The notes under the pieces were generated by a model that made no database searches, was not told the origin of the DNA, and saw only the letters and a program-made list of their open reading frames with translations. The translations under genes were made by a program, and so were the position numbers. 64,000 nt of DNA from Algoriphagus taiwanensis. GTDB lineage: Bacteria; Bacteroidota; Bacteroidia; Cytophagales; Cyclobacteriaceae. Shown here piece by piece: positions 8,289-16,853 of this stretch (its first letter is position 1; the number at the start of each line of letters is the position of its first letter). The stretch is from the NCBI RefSeq assembly GCF_036245645.1, contig NZ_BTPE01000008.1, positions 1-64,000 on the forward strand, given 5' to 3'.

Positions 8289-9071
8289 TTAGTTGCTCAC
8301 CTTCTGGAGTCCGTTTTTCTTGGCGATTTCTCCGGCTAGGTTGAGATAGGCAATAGCGCCCTTCCCGTCTGCGTCAAAAGCAATCGCCGGCATACCAAAG
8401 CTTGGGGCCTCGGAAAGACGGACGTTTCTAGGGATAATGGTTTCAAACACCATGTTTTTAAAATGTATTTTGACCTCATCGACTACCTGATTGGAAAGTC
8501 TGAGGCGCACATCGTACATGGTCAGCAGGATGCCTTCTATTTCCAAAGCCGGGTTTAGACGGGTTTGGATTATTTTAATGGTATTCAACAGTTTTCCCAA
8601 TCCTTCAAGTGCAAAATATTCACACTGAACAGGGATGATTACAGAATTGGCCGCGGTGAGGGCATTGATCGTAATGAGCCCCAAAGATGGCGAACAATCA
8701 ATGATGATGAAATCATAGCTTTCCTGAATAGGATGGATGACTTCTTTCATCTTTTCCTCCCGGTTATCCATATTGATCATTTCCACTTCAGCACCGACCA
8801 AATCGATGTGGGAGGGAACAAGATCCAGATTTTCAATTTCTGTAGACAGGATAATGTCTTTGACTTCGATTCCATCCACCATGCACTCATAAATGCTGTT
8901 GGTGATTTCCTTGGGGTTATGTCCCAGTCCTGAAGTGGTATTGGCCTGAGGATCTGCATCGATCACCAGGGTTTTGTACTCCAATATCGCCAAGCTTGCA
9001 GCAAGGTTCATTGCAGTGGTAGTTTTTCCTACCCCGCCTTTTTGGTTGGCGATGGCAATAATTTTTCCCAT
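8289..9071 (-). CDS. parA: chromosome-partitioning ATPase ParA (Soj)
   Basis: ParA is a Walker-type ATPase that moves ParB-bound chromosome origins. The deviant Walker A motif KGGVGKTTT begins at residue 11, with the signature lysine at the start. Walker A' is LVIDADPQANTTSGLG (about 36-51) and the later switch IIIDCSPSLGLIT lies at about 122-134. The 260-residue length is typical for a chromosomal Soj protein without an N-terminal DNA-binding extension. It opens the operon parA-parB-DUF5683-dapB-lepB. Confidence 0.96.
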   Translation of the reverse strand: MGKIIAIANQKGGVGKTTTAMNLAASLAILEYKTLVIDADPQANTTSGLGHNPKEITNSIYECMVDGIEVKDIILSTEIENLDLVPSHIDLVGAEVEMINMDNREEKMKEVIHPIQESYDFIIIDCSPSLGLITINALTAANSVIIPVQCEYFALEGLGKLLNTIKIIQTRLNPALEIEGILLTMYDVRLRLSNQVVDEVKIHFKNMVFETIIPRNVRLSEAPSFGMPAIAFDADGKGAIAYLNLAGEIAKKNGLQKVSN

Positions 9072-9244
9072 GGTTTAGTCAGAGGGTATTTGGATTTCAA
9101 TATTAAACAAAATAAGGTCTTTTCTTTGGTATCTTCTTCCTTTTTTTGGGGGGTGTGGAAAGTGAAACTTTCTTAAATAGGTAAGGTTCAATACCAAGCT
9201 TGCTAGAAATTTTTCCTCCTCATTTACCAAAGAACAGGCCAAAA

Positions 9245-9269
9245 AAAGGAGTCTTACTCAGACTCCTTT
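9245..9269 (-). terminator. terminator of pyrG-yidC
   Basis: AAAGGAGTCT and AGACTCCTTT form a 10-bp stem with a five-base loop, followed on the minus strand by a T-run. It sits 5 nt past the yidC stop codon. Confidence 0.85.
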
Positions 9270-9273
9270 CCAT

Positions 9274-11067
9274 TTATTTCTTTTTGTTGGCTTCGGCCGC
9301 CTTCATGGCGTCTTCCAGCCTCTGCTGGAATTTGGACTTCTTCTTATTGACGTTTTTCACTTTATTCTGCTCTACTTTTTCTCTGATTTTGGCATCGTCA
9401 ACGAATAATTTGATCAATGCCTGCTGTCCAAAGGTGAAAACGTTGGAAACAAAATAATAGAAGCTCAATCCGGCGGGGTAGGAGTTCAGGATAAACATGA
9501 ACATCACCGGCATGATATAGCCCAAGTTCTTCATCGGACCAGTGGCTGTGGTCAGCTGATTGTTGAAATGGGTATAAATGATTTGAGATACTGTCATCAG
9601 TAAAGTGAACAAGCTGACATGTGCACCATAAAACGGAATGGTAAATGGCAGCTTGATAAATTCATCGTAGGTGGATAGGTCCTTGGCCCAAAGGAAAGAT
9701 TCCTGACGGAGTTCGATCGCATTGGGGAAAAAGAAGAACATAGCAAACAAAAACGGCATCTGAAGTAATAGCGGAAGACAGCCTGAGATCGGACTCACGC
9801 CCAATTGGGAAAACAGCTTCATTTGTTCCTGCTGCATTTTGGTAGGATCTTCTCCGTACTTCTCCTTCAGTTCGTCGATTTCCGGCTTGATGACCCGCAT
9901 CTTGGCCATGCCTATGTAAGACTTGTAGGTCAAAGGCGATAGGGCCAGTTTGATGATGAATACTATCAGAATGATGATGATGCCATAATTGCTGAAGTAT
10001 TTCTCCAGAAACTCAAACAAGTGAACTACGATGTATTTGTTGACCCAGCTGACGAAGAAATAGCCCATGTCGACATTTTCTTCAAAACCCTCAGTCACCT
10101 GCTTCAAGGTCTTGTACTTATCCGGGCCAAAATAAAAAGAGAAAGAGGATTTGCCGTTTTCAAATGGGATAGCCAAAGCCGCACTCATCGTACGGACTAC
10201 CGAGCTATCTGCAGGTGTGCTTTGGCTGAGGTTTACTGCTCTAAATTCACTGTCGGCAATGATGCCCGCTGTAAAAAATCGTTGGCTAAAACCAATCCAT
10301 TTGACGGGTTCGGCTACTGAGGCTTCCTCCAGATCATCGCTTAATCCCAAGTTTTCATAAGACCCTGAGCTGAGGTAGTAATTGACTTGAGATTTTCTTC
10401 GGGATTCGGCAAGATCTTTTTCATGTGCTTTCACCTGATCTTCCCATGAAAAGTTCAGAGAATTGCCTGTGAATACGCCTTGAAAGTTCTGAACTTCAAA
10501 CGTTTTGTTGACTAGGTATTCTCCTTCTTTCAGGGTGAAAATCTGCTTGATGGTACCGGACTCGGTTCCTGCAGTGAAAGTTAATCTGTGAATTGTCCCT
10601 TCTTCCGTCTCCTCTTTTTCAAGCTTGGGCTGAAAATAGAAGTCAGCTAAGTTCATCTCGCCCATTCTGCTATCCAATACCAAACTCATCTGGGAGCTCT
10701 TTTCGTCTAGCAGCAAAAGAGGATTCATTTGCCAATCTTTGAACTCTTTCAGCTCTACCTGCTTGATTTGGGCTCCTTTGGTAGAAAAGGTGATTTTCAA
10801 TTCCTCTGTTTCCAAGATCGCCTCTTGCTCCTCGCCTTGGGCAAGTGCCGCCAGAACGCCAAACTTGGAGAATCGAAGTGAATCTACCATTGCAGAAGAA
10901 TTGGAGTCTGCTGCTATTTCCTGTGTCTCCGGAAGCGCTGAGGCTACTTCAGTAGAAGCTACCTCTTGTTCGGCAGGCGGAAGTTCTGGTCCGCTTGCAA
11001 AAAAAATCGAATAAATAAGAATGACCGCTGCAAATAAGATCAAGCCGGTCGCTTGGTTTCTATCCAT
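9274..11067 (-). CDS. yidC: membrane protein insertase YidC
   Basis: YidC inserts and folds inner-membrane proteins, alone or with SecYEG. The 597-residue protein has the N-terminal anchor (TGLILFAAVILIYSIFFAS, about 7-25) and a large periplasmic beta domain (about 50-340). The conserved membrane core begins near YFSNYGIIIILIVFIIKLALSPLTYKSY (about 360-387). It includes the cytoplasmic hairpin with IDELKEKYGEDPTKMQQEQMKLFSQLGVSPISGCLPLLLQMP, split here only by my reading. The Lys-rich C-terminus (about 570-597) resembles ribosome-binding tails. It lies 39 nt after pyrG on the same strand. Confidence 0.96.
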   Translation of the reverse strand: MDRNQATGLILFAAVILIYSIFFASGPELPPAEQEVASTEVASALPETQEIAADSNSSAMVDSLRFSKFGVLAALAQGEEQEAILETEELKITFSTKGAQIKQVELKEFKDWQMNPLLLLDEKSSQMSLVLDSRMGEMNLADFYFQPKLEKEETEEGTIHRLTFTAGTESGTIKQIFTLKEGEYLVNKTFEVQNFQGVFTGNSLNFSWEDQVKAHEKDLAESRRKSQVNYYLSSGSYENLGLSDDLEEASVAEPVKWIGFSQRFFTAGIIADSEFRAVNLSQSTPADSSVVRTMSAALAIPFENGKSSFSFYFGPDKYKTLKQVTEGFEENVDMGYFFVSWVNKYIVVHLFEFLEKYFSNYGIIIILIVFIIKLALSPLTYKSYIGMAKMRVIKPEIDELKEKYGEDPTKMQQEQMKLFSQLGVSPISGCLPLLLQMPFLFAMFFFFPNAIELRQESFLWAKDLSTYDEFIKLPFTIPFYGAHVSLFTLLMTVSQIIYTHFNNQLTTATGPMKNLGYIMPVMFMFILNSYPAGLSFYYFVSNVFTFGQQALIKLFVDDAKIREKVEQNKVKNVNKKKSKFQQRLEDAMKAAEANKKK

Positions 11068-11106
11068 ATGTTTGATTTTGTACCTCTACTAGCCGAGGCC
11101 TAATTT

Positions 11107-12723
11107 TTATTTTAACTTTTGGTCGATGGCTGCCTGAATGAATTTGACAAACAAAGGCTGCGGATTCAAAACGGTACTTTTGTACTCCGGATGGAATTGA
11201 ACGCCGACAAACCATGGATGGTTTTTGAGCTCGACTATTTCCACCAATCCGGTTTCCGGATTTTTTCCGGTTGCAATCATCCCTTTGGATTCGATTTGCT
11301 CCAAATAAGCGTTGTTAAACTCATATCTGTGGCGATGACGTTCTTGAATTTTTGTTTTTCCGTAGGCAGCAAAAGACTTACTTGATTTTTTGAGGTCGCA
11401 AGCATACGAACCCAATCGCATTGTTCCGCCTAATTGATCGATTTTCTTTTGCTCTTCCATCAATGCAATCACCGGGTGAGAAGTGTTTGGGTCCATTTCC
11501 GTTGAATTTGCGCCCTCCAGCTTGAGTACATTTCTGGCAAATTCAATGACGGCAACCTGCATTCCCAAGCAAATACCGAAGAATGGAAGGTGATTTTCCC
11601 GGGCATATTTTACGGTCTCGATTTTTCCTTCAAATCCCCGCTCTCCAAATCCCGGAGCAACTACAATTCCATTGAGTTCTGAAAGTTTGGATTTGATATT
11701 GTCCCGATTCAATTCTTCGGAAGAGATCAGTTTGAGATTGACCGCACATTCTGCTGCTGCACCGGCATGAGTGAATGATTCGATGATCGACTTGTAGGAG
11801 TCGGGCAGGGATACATATTTTCCAATCAGGCCTATGGTGACTTCCTGGGTCGGATTTTTGAGTCTGCCTAGGAAATCCTTCCAACTTTCGAGGTCGGTTT
11901 CTGATTTTGTGGACAATTTTAGCTTGCTCAGTACACGTTCGTCAAGCTTCTCCTTCTTCATCAGGAGGGGTACATCGTAGATGGTTTCTGCATCCATAGC
12001 TTCGATGACACTATTGAGCTGAACGTTGCAGAAGAGGGCAAGCTTTTTCTTTACCTCCATGGGTAAATGATGCTCTGTTCGGCATACCAAAATGTCCGGC
12101 TGAATACCTGCCTCCAATAGCTGCTTGACTGAGTGCTGAGTGGGTTTGGTTTTTAGCTCTTTGGCAGCTTTGAGATAGGGGATTAGGGTCAAGTGAATCA
12201 CCAGAAAATTTCCTGGCCCCAAGTCCCATCTTGCCTGTCTCACAGCCTCAATGAATGGAAGGGACTCGATGTCACCTACACATCCACCTATTTCTGTGAT
12301 GACCACATCAAATTGCCCATCCTGACCCAGTTTGTAAAAATTCCGTTTGATCTCATCCGTAATGTGTGGGATGACCTGAACGGTTTTGCCCAGGAATTCA
12401 CCTTTTCTTTCCTTGGTGATGACGTTGTTGTAGATTCTCCCCGTAGTAATGTTGTTGCTTTGGGAAGTGGAAACATTCAAAAATCGCTCGTAATGGCCTA
12501 AATCCAAATCGGTCTCTGCCCCATCTTCTGTGACGTAACACTCCCCGTGCTCATAGGGATTGAGTGTCCCGGGATCGATGTTGAGATAAGGATCAAATTT
12601 TTGGATGGTGACACTGTACCCTCTGGCTTGCAGGAGTTTGCCTAGTGAAGCGGCAATAATTCCTTTTCCTAGAGAGGAGGTCACACCTCCGGTGATAAAG
12701 ATGTACTTGGTGGATGAGGCCAT
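11107..12723 (-). CDS. pyrG: CTP synthase
   Basis: PyrG converts UTP to CTP using ATP and glutamine. The synthase domain starts with KYIFITGGVTSSLGKGI (about 6-22), followed by KFDPYLNIDPGTLNPYEHGE (about 42-61). The C-terminal class I glutamine amidotransferase domain contains the nucleophile elbow FFGICLGMQ (about 385-393) and the His-Glu end VQFHPEY. The 538-residue length is normal. A TAATTTTG element (minus strand, 12775-12768) about 45 nt upstream fits a -7 box, but I see no convincing -33 partner. Confidence 0.97.
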   Translation of the reverse strand: MASSTKYIFITGGVTSSLGKGIIAASLGKLLQARGYSVTIQKFDPYLNIDPGTLNPYEHGECYVTEDGAETDLDLGHYERFLNVSTSQSNNITTGRIYNNVITKERKGEFLGKTVQVIPHITDEIKRNFYKLGQDGQFDVVITEIGGCVGDIESLPFIEAVRQARWDLGPGNFLVIHLTLIPYLKAAKELKTKPTQHSVKQLLEAGIQPDILVCRTEHHLPMEVKKKLALFCNVQLNSVIEAMDAETIYDVPLLMKKEKLDERVLSKLKLSTKSETDLESWKDFLGRLKNPTQEVTIGLIGKYVSLPDSYKSIIESFTHAGAAAECAVNLKLISSEELNRDNIKSKLSELNGIVVAPGFGERGFEGKIETVKYARENHLPFFGICLGMQVAVIEFARNVLKLEGANSTEMDPNTSHPVIALMEEQKKIDQLGGTMRLGSYACDLKKSSKSFAAYGKTKIQERHRHRYEFNNAYLEQIESKGMIATGKNPETGLVEIVELKNHPWFVGVQFHPEYKSTVLNPQPLFVKFIQAAIDQKLK

Positions 12724-13201
12724 AAGAAGCTGGGCGGGATGTATTTTGATTGGTTTCTTATGGGGTTCAAAATTAGGGAAATTTCTTGGATGAATTGGGA
12801 TGTGTTTCTGTTTTTTGTAAACCTTATCTTTTTAGGTTCTGTAGTCCTATCCTTCTTTAAACTTGAAATTTCTTTAGGATGTATATAGAAATTTAATGCT
12901 TAATCCTTTAATCAATTTTTGAGAAAAGTTTAATTCTTATTTTGTTTTATACTTTCTATACATTTGGAACAGTAGTTAACTCCAAGGCTTTTAACCCGAT
13001 TTTTTGTGAAAAATGGTTCACTGACTACTTCTTTTTATTGAAGAGAAAAGGGAAGCTGGTTTGCATAGGGTAGTTATAAACCTTGTTTTGGCCCGGCGGA
13101 TTATTGAATGTTATTTTTTAACGTAATTTAAAAATTGACTTTTTCTTGTCAGTTTTATATTAGTATATTGCATCGGTTTATTAACTATAAATTTTATCCC
13201 A
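12724..13201. other. gene-free AT-rich intergenic region between divergent genes
   Basis: 478 bp between the divergent starts of pyrG and the small HTH gene. It is AT-rich, with stops in every frame. Apart from a possible pyrG -7 box near 12768-12775 and an AT-rich promoter-like stretch at 13132-13170, I see no structured RNA, repeat or ORF. Confidence 0.6.
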
Positions 13202-13606
13202 ATGAGAGAATTAATAAAGGAGTCTATTATAGACTTAAAAAAGACGGACGGTTTCATCTATGTGACTGCCGAAGGAAAGAAAATCGATTTACATGAAGCT
13301 GCTGCTCGTGGTATTGCGGTGACTCCTGTTAACCCAAAGGATGAAGTGATCAAGAAATTGGAAGCTGCAGGCCTTTTTCTGACTGATTCCAAGTTTTTGA
13401 ATGATTTGAATGATCTTATTGCTGAGCTTAGCGGTAAAAGTGCTGCCAAGTCTAGCGGAAAAAGAAGAAGCTTCTCTGATTCTGAAAAGTCAAAAATCAT
13501 TGAAGAGTGGAAAAAGGTAGAAGCCGCAGGAAAGAAAACAAAAGCTGCTTTTGCTAGAGAGATAGGTGTTGGATATCAGACATTTATCAATTGGCTGAGA
13601 GGATAA
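13202..13606 (+). CDS. small protein with C-terminal transposase-like helix-turn-helix
   Basis: I recognise no named family for the full length. The first 80 of 134 residues look like a compact acidic/basic alpha-beta domain (GFIYVTAEGKKIDLHEAAARGIAVTP). A Ser/Lys/Gly linker follows (about 81-92). The last 45 residues, from RRSFSDSEKSKIIEEW to AAFAREIGVGYQTFINWLRG, match the HTH of IS3-type orfA/homeodomain-like proteins, so DNA binding is likely. No transposase catalytic gene or inverted repeats lie nearby, so it may be a domesticated regulator or a nucleoid protein (inference). It stands alone between two AT-rich deserts with its own terminator. Confidence 0.8.
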   Translation: MRELIKESIIDLKKTDGFIYVTAEGKKIDLHEAAARGIAVTPVNPKDEVIKKLEAAGLFLTDSKFLNDLNDLIAELSGKSAAKSSGKRRSFSDSEKSKIIEEWKKVEAAGKKTKAAFAREIGVGYQTFINWLRG

Positions 13607-13623
13607 TTTTCCCAATCAGATAA

Positions 13624-13653
13624 AAAAGGACAACTGAAAGGTTGTCTTTTTTT
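13624..13653 (+). terminator. terminator of the small HTH gene
   Basis: AAAAGGACAAC and GTTGTCTTTT form a hairpin with a short loop, followed by seven T, about 20 nt after the stop codon. Confidence 0.85.
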
Positions 13654-14043
13654 ATGTTTTTACTTTCCACTTTGAGATATTTATCTTCCACCAAACATCT
13701 ATTTATTTGTTCATTGTAAAGTCTATTAAATAGAGATTGGGGAGATCTTATGGTGGAGTAGATTTCAATTTTAAATTATACTTATCATACTTTAGATTGT
13801 TTTTTGATCCTACTCTTCCAATTGCTGTTCGATGTTTAAAATGCTTTTTTCTGGATTTCTTGTTAATCGTACGGACAAACGATTTTAGAATTAGAGTTTT
13901 CTTCTCACTTCTACTTATCTAAATCTTTTTTTAGGGATCAGTCTCTTTTTTTAAACAGGGGCATCCTTTCATCCCGTTTTGTACAATTCTAAAGATGGAA
14001 TTCGGGATTTTGAGATGGCGGGCAGGATATTCTGATTATTTTT
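13654..14043. other. gene-poor AT-rich intergenic region
   Basis: About 390 bp after the HTH gene terminator. Short open frames here (for example 13737-13922) have biased Phe/Leu-rich composition and no recognisable motif, so I treat them as chance. No repeat, RNA or clear promoter was seen. Confidence 0.55.
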
Positions 14044-14532
14044 GTGCCAAAATATTACGTTTTGGATTATTCAGCTATCGTCAAGTCTTTCAGAGATTCC
14101 GGGAAAGTCACGCTCAAAGAAGGGAATTCCCACCTCATTCAATTAATCAAGCCCGATTTGTGGGAAGCAGAAAAAGGGACTGACGGAATTTTCCTGCTAT
14201 TTGATCTTTTTCAGATTCGTTCAATCTGTACGCCTTTTTCAGAAGTTTCTTTGGATATCGTTGATTTCACCTCGAAACCAACCATTTTTCATAGTCCGGT
14301 AAGCACCGCCTTATCCTCAGGTCCAATTCAGAATGGTCAAGTCAAATTTTCCTTGATCAGAGAGCCGCACTGGAACAAATTATTATTTCAGCTTTCCCAA
14401 CCCGTAGTTGCTCGAGTTTTGTCTCAAGGTAATGCCGATCATCAGGTGTCTGTCTTTTTTCCCCTTCTGATGAAAGGGGTGAAGGAGATGTTCTTGGGGC
14501 CAGAAGGCGAAGTAAAAATTATCAAAGGATGA
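14044..14532 (+). CDS. degenerate YrdC/Sua5-like protein, unknown function
   Basis: GTG is the only sensible start, because an in-frame TGA lies about 33 nt upstream. The middle and end of the 162-residue protein align by eye with YciO/TsaC-type proteins: GIFLLFDLFQIRSI matches their F.L..DL..IS strand, FSLIREPHWNKLLFQL matches their R-P-xHP-xxxALL segment, and PVVARVLSQG matches their P-hydrophobic-ATSAN-SG segment. The catalytic features of threonylcarbamoyl-AMP synthases are absent: no KxR motif, no PTDT-YGL motif, and no SAN motif. It overlaps cca by 4 bp (ATGA), implying coupled translation with a tRNA-maturation enzyme. The YrdC relationship is inference. Confidence 0.55.
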   Translation: MPKYYVLDYSAIVKSFRDSGKVTLKEGNSHLIQLIKPDLWEAEKGTDGIFLLFDLFQIRSICTPFSEVSLDIVDFTSKPTIFHSPVSTALSSGPIQNGQVKFSLIREPHWNKLLFQLSQPVVARVLSQGNADHQVSVFFPLLMKGVKEMFLGPEGEVKIIKG

Positions 14533-15950
14533 ATTTCAAGAATCACCTGGATCAGTTTGAAGTCTTTGGAAAAGTCGCTGCAGCAGCCCAAAAGCTAAAT
14601 TTGCCTACCTATGTAGTGGGAGGGTATGTAAGGGATTTGATTCTGAAAAGAGATAGCAAGGACATTGATTTTACCTGCGTGGGAAGTGGAATCTCGCTTG
14701 CCCAGGAAGTTGCCAAGGGATTTGATGAGCATGTTCCTCTTTCCGTTTTCAAAAATTTTGGAACAGCCATGCTCAAGCTCGAAGATTGGGAGTTGGAGTT
14801 TGTCGGAGCAAGGAAGGAGTCTTATCGCTTGGATTCCAGAAAGCCAATTGTAGAAGATGGCACCTTGATGGAGGATTTAGAAAGGAGGGATTTTACCATC
14901 AATTCCATGGCAATCTCTCTCAATGCTCAAGATTACGGGGATTTGGTGGATCCTTTGGGAGGATTGGAGGATATCCGAAAAAGAAATATCCGGACTCCCT
15001 TAGATCCGGTAATCACCTTCTCTGATGATCCCCTCCGCATGATGAGAGCGGTGCGATTTGCTGCTCAACTCGATTTTGACATCGACCCGGATACATTTCA
15101 TGCTATTCAGGAATCAGCCACAAGGCTTTCAATAATTTCAGCAGAGCGGATTATTGATGAGCTCAATAAAATCATCAAAACTCCAAAACCCTCTTATGGA
15201 TTTAAATTGCTCTTTGCCTCCGGGCTATTGGCAGAGTTTTTCCCCGAGATGGTAGAGCTTCAGGGGGTGGATTCGGTTGACGATAAGTCTCATAAAGATA
15301 ACTTCTACCATACCCTTCAGGTCCTTGACAATGTATGTCAAGTGTCCGATGACCTTTGGCTTCGCTGGGCTGCAATCCTGCACGATATTGCCAAGCCGGC
15401 TACGAAGCGATTCAACCCTAAAGTGGGCTGGACCTTTCATGGGCATGAAGATAAAGGAGCAAGAATGACTCCTTCAATTTTCAGGAGGTTGAAACTGCCG
15501 ATGGATGAGCGAATGAAGTATGTTCAGAAATTGGTCCGACTTCACCTCAGGCCTATTGCACTGGTCAAAGATGAAGTGACCGATTCGGCCCTTCGAAGAC
15601 TATTATTTGATGCGGGGGACGACATCGATGACCTGATGAAGCTATGCCGGGCAGATATCACTTCCAAAAACAATAAAAAGGTCAAGCGCTATCTGGACAA
15701 TTTTGATAAGGTTGAGATCAAACTGAAAGAGGTGGAGGAAAAAGATCAGGTCAGGAACTTTCAGCCACCGGTGAGTGGGGAGGAAATCATGGAAATCTTC
15801 GGAATTCCCCCCTCCAAAGTCATCGGCGAAATCAAAGAAGAGATTAAAGAGGCTATATTGGAAGGCAAAATTGGGAATCATCCCGAGGAGGCTAGAAAAC
15901 TCATGTATGATATTGCCCGTGAAAAAGGCTTACACCCTAAAAACTTATAA
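14529..15950 (+). CDS. cca: CCA tRNA nucleotidyltransferase with HD domain
   Basis: This enzyme adds or repairs the 3' CCA end of tRNAs. The class II nucleotidyltransferase head shows YVVGGYVRDLIL (about 28-39), the metal-binding DIDF (about 46-49), and RRDFTINSMAIS (about 119-130). The RNA- and nucleotide-binding segment follows (DPLRMMRAVRFAAQL). The second half has an HD phosphohydrolase domain (LRWAAILHDIAKPATK with adjacent His-Asp, then HGHEDKGA). The 473-residue length fits the bacterial HD-containing form. A poly(A) polymerase activity cannot be excluded from sequence. A TPR gene follows 30 nt downstream. Confidence 0.93.
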   Translation: MNFKNHLDQFEVFGKVAAAAQKLNLPTYVVGGYVRDLILKRDSKDIDFTCVGSGISLAQEVAKGFDEHVPLSVFKNFGTAMLKLEDWELEFVGARKESYRLDSRKPIVEDGTLMEDLERRDFTINSMAISLNAQDYGDLVDPLGGLEDIRKRNIRTPLDPVITFSDDPLRMMRAVRFAAQLDFDIDPDTFHAIQESATRLSIISAERIIDELNKIIKTPKPSYGFKLLFASGLLAEFFPEMVELQGVDSVDDKSHKDNFYHTLQVLDNVCQVSDDLWLRWAAILHDIAKPATKRFNPKVGWTFHGHEDKGARMTPSIFRRLKLPMDERMKYVQKLVRLHLRPIALVKDEVTDSALRRLLFDAGDDIDDLMKLCRADITSKNNKKVKRYLDNFDKVEIKLKEVEEKDQVRNFQPPVSGEEIMEIFGIPPSKVIGEIKEEIKEAILEGKIGNHPEEARKLMYDIAREKGLHPKNL

Positions 15951-15980
15951 ATTTCAACTACCAAAAAGTAAATCTTTCCT

Positions 15981-16685
15981 ATGAAAAGAATTCTGTTTGC
16001 CTTGCTGATCATCCTTTGCAGCGGCAGCCTATTAGCTCAGACCAACGATTCCATTCCCAGATTGGACGCCAAAACTAAAAATGCGCTGAATGCTATCGAC
16101 CAAATTGCCTACCAGATGGCCTTGAGATACAACGATCGAGCCATGGCGAAGTCTAAATTGTATGATCTGATGTCCAGAAACCCTGAGGATATCCGATATA
16201 TGGAGGCATTGACTAGCCTATATTTTGAAGCAGGGCAGACCGCATCTGCAGCTTTGGTAGCTTTGGATATTTTGGAGCTGAACGATAAAAGTATCGGAGC
16301 ATTAGAAATTGCAGCGTATTCCTTGGAGCAATTGGGTGCTTTGGATCGGGCACTGCCTCAATACGAAAGTCTCTATCTGCTCACTGGGGATAATTTCAGT
16401 CTATACAAATCCGCTTTCCTTCAATATAGCCTGAAGCGCTACGAGGAAGCTATCAATTCGGTCAATATGCTGGTAAAAAATGCAAAAGCCGATGAAAAAG
16501 TCGGATTTCCAATTTCTGAGACTGAAACCCAGGAAGTAGCGATCAAGGCGGCCGCATTGAACCTTAAAGGTTTGATCTATCAGGATCAAAACTCCACGGC
16601 TGAGGCAAAAGCTGCTTTTCAGGAGGCTATTTCTCTCGACCCTAATTTCCAGCAGGCACAGGAAAATCTCAAAAAACTTAACTAG
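15981..16685 (+). CDS. exported tetratricopeptide-repeat protein
   Basis: The 234-residue protein starts with a clear signal peptide (KRILFALLIILCSGSLLAQ, about 2-20). Helical repeats of TPR type follow: RNPEDIRYMEALTSLYFEAGQTASA, LEIAAYSLEQLGALDRALPQYESL, SAFLQYSLKRYEEAI, and a last repeat (NLKGLIYQDQNSTAEAKAAFQEAISLDPN) in classical spacing. It is probably periplasmic and should mediate protein contacts; the partner is unknown. It follows cca closely and ends in a strong terminator. Confidence 0.87.
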   Translation: MKRILFALLIILCSGSLLAQTNDSIPRLDAKTKNALNAIDQIAYQMALRYNDRAMAKSKLYDLMSRNPEDIRYMEALTSLYFEAGQTASAALVALDILELNDKSIGALEIAAYSLEQLGALDRALPQYESLYLLTGDNFSLYKSAFLQYSLKRYEEAINSVNMLVKNAKADEKVGFPISETETQEVAIKAAALNLKGLIYQDQNSTAEAKAAFQEAISLDPNFQQAQENLKKLN

Positions 16686-16703
16686 TCTGTAATCAGAAAG
16701 TAG

Positions 16704-16742
16704 AAAAGCCCAGAGGTCATAGCTTGATCTCTGGGCTTTTTT
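16704..16742 (+). terminator. terminator of the TPR gene
   Basis: AAAAGCCCAGAG pairs with CTCTGGGCTTTT across a 13-nt loop and is followed by further T. It lies about 20 nt past the stop codon. Confidence 0.88.
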
Positions 16743-16853
16743 GTTTTTGGTAAAATGAACCCAAAATTGGGTTTTCATTAAGTTTGAAGGGCAGGTTGCT
16801 CACTTTGGAATTATTGGTTAGTTTTCCTAACTCATCCTTTTCACATATTTTCC

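Noticed and set aside
7375..9071. Possible parS site near parAB
   Set aside because: No sequence close to TGTTTCACGTGAAACA or its variants was found by eye within or around the genes.
13737..13922. 61-codon frame in the AT-rich desert
   Set aside because: It is Phe/Leu-biased with no motif and no start context; expected by chance in AT-rich DNA.
13995..14183. 62-codon frame overlapping the YrdC-like gene
   Set aside because: It lies in another frame over a gene coupled to cca; it contains no recognisable feature.
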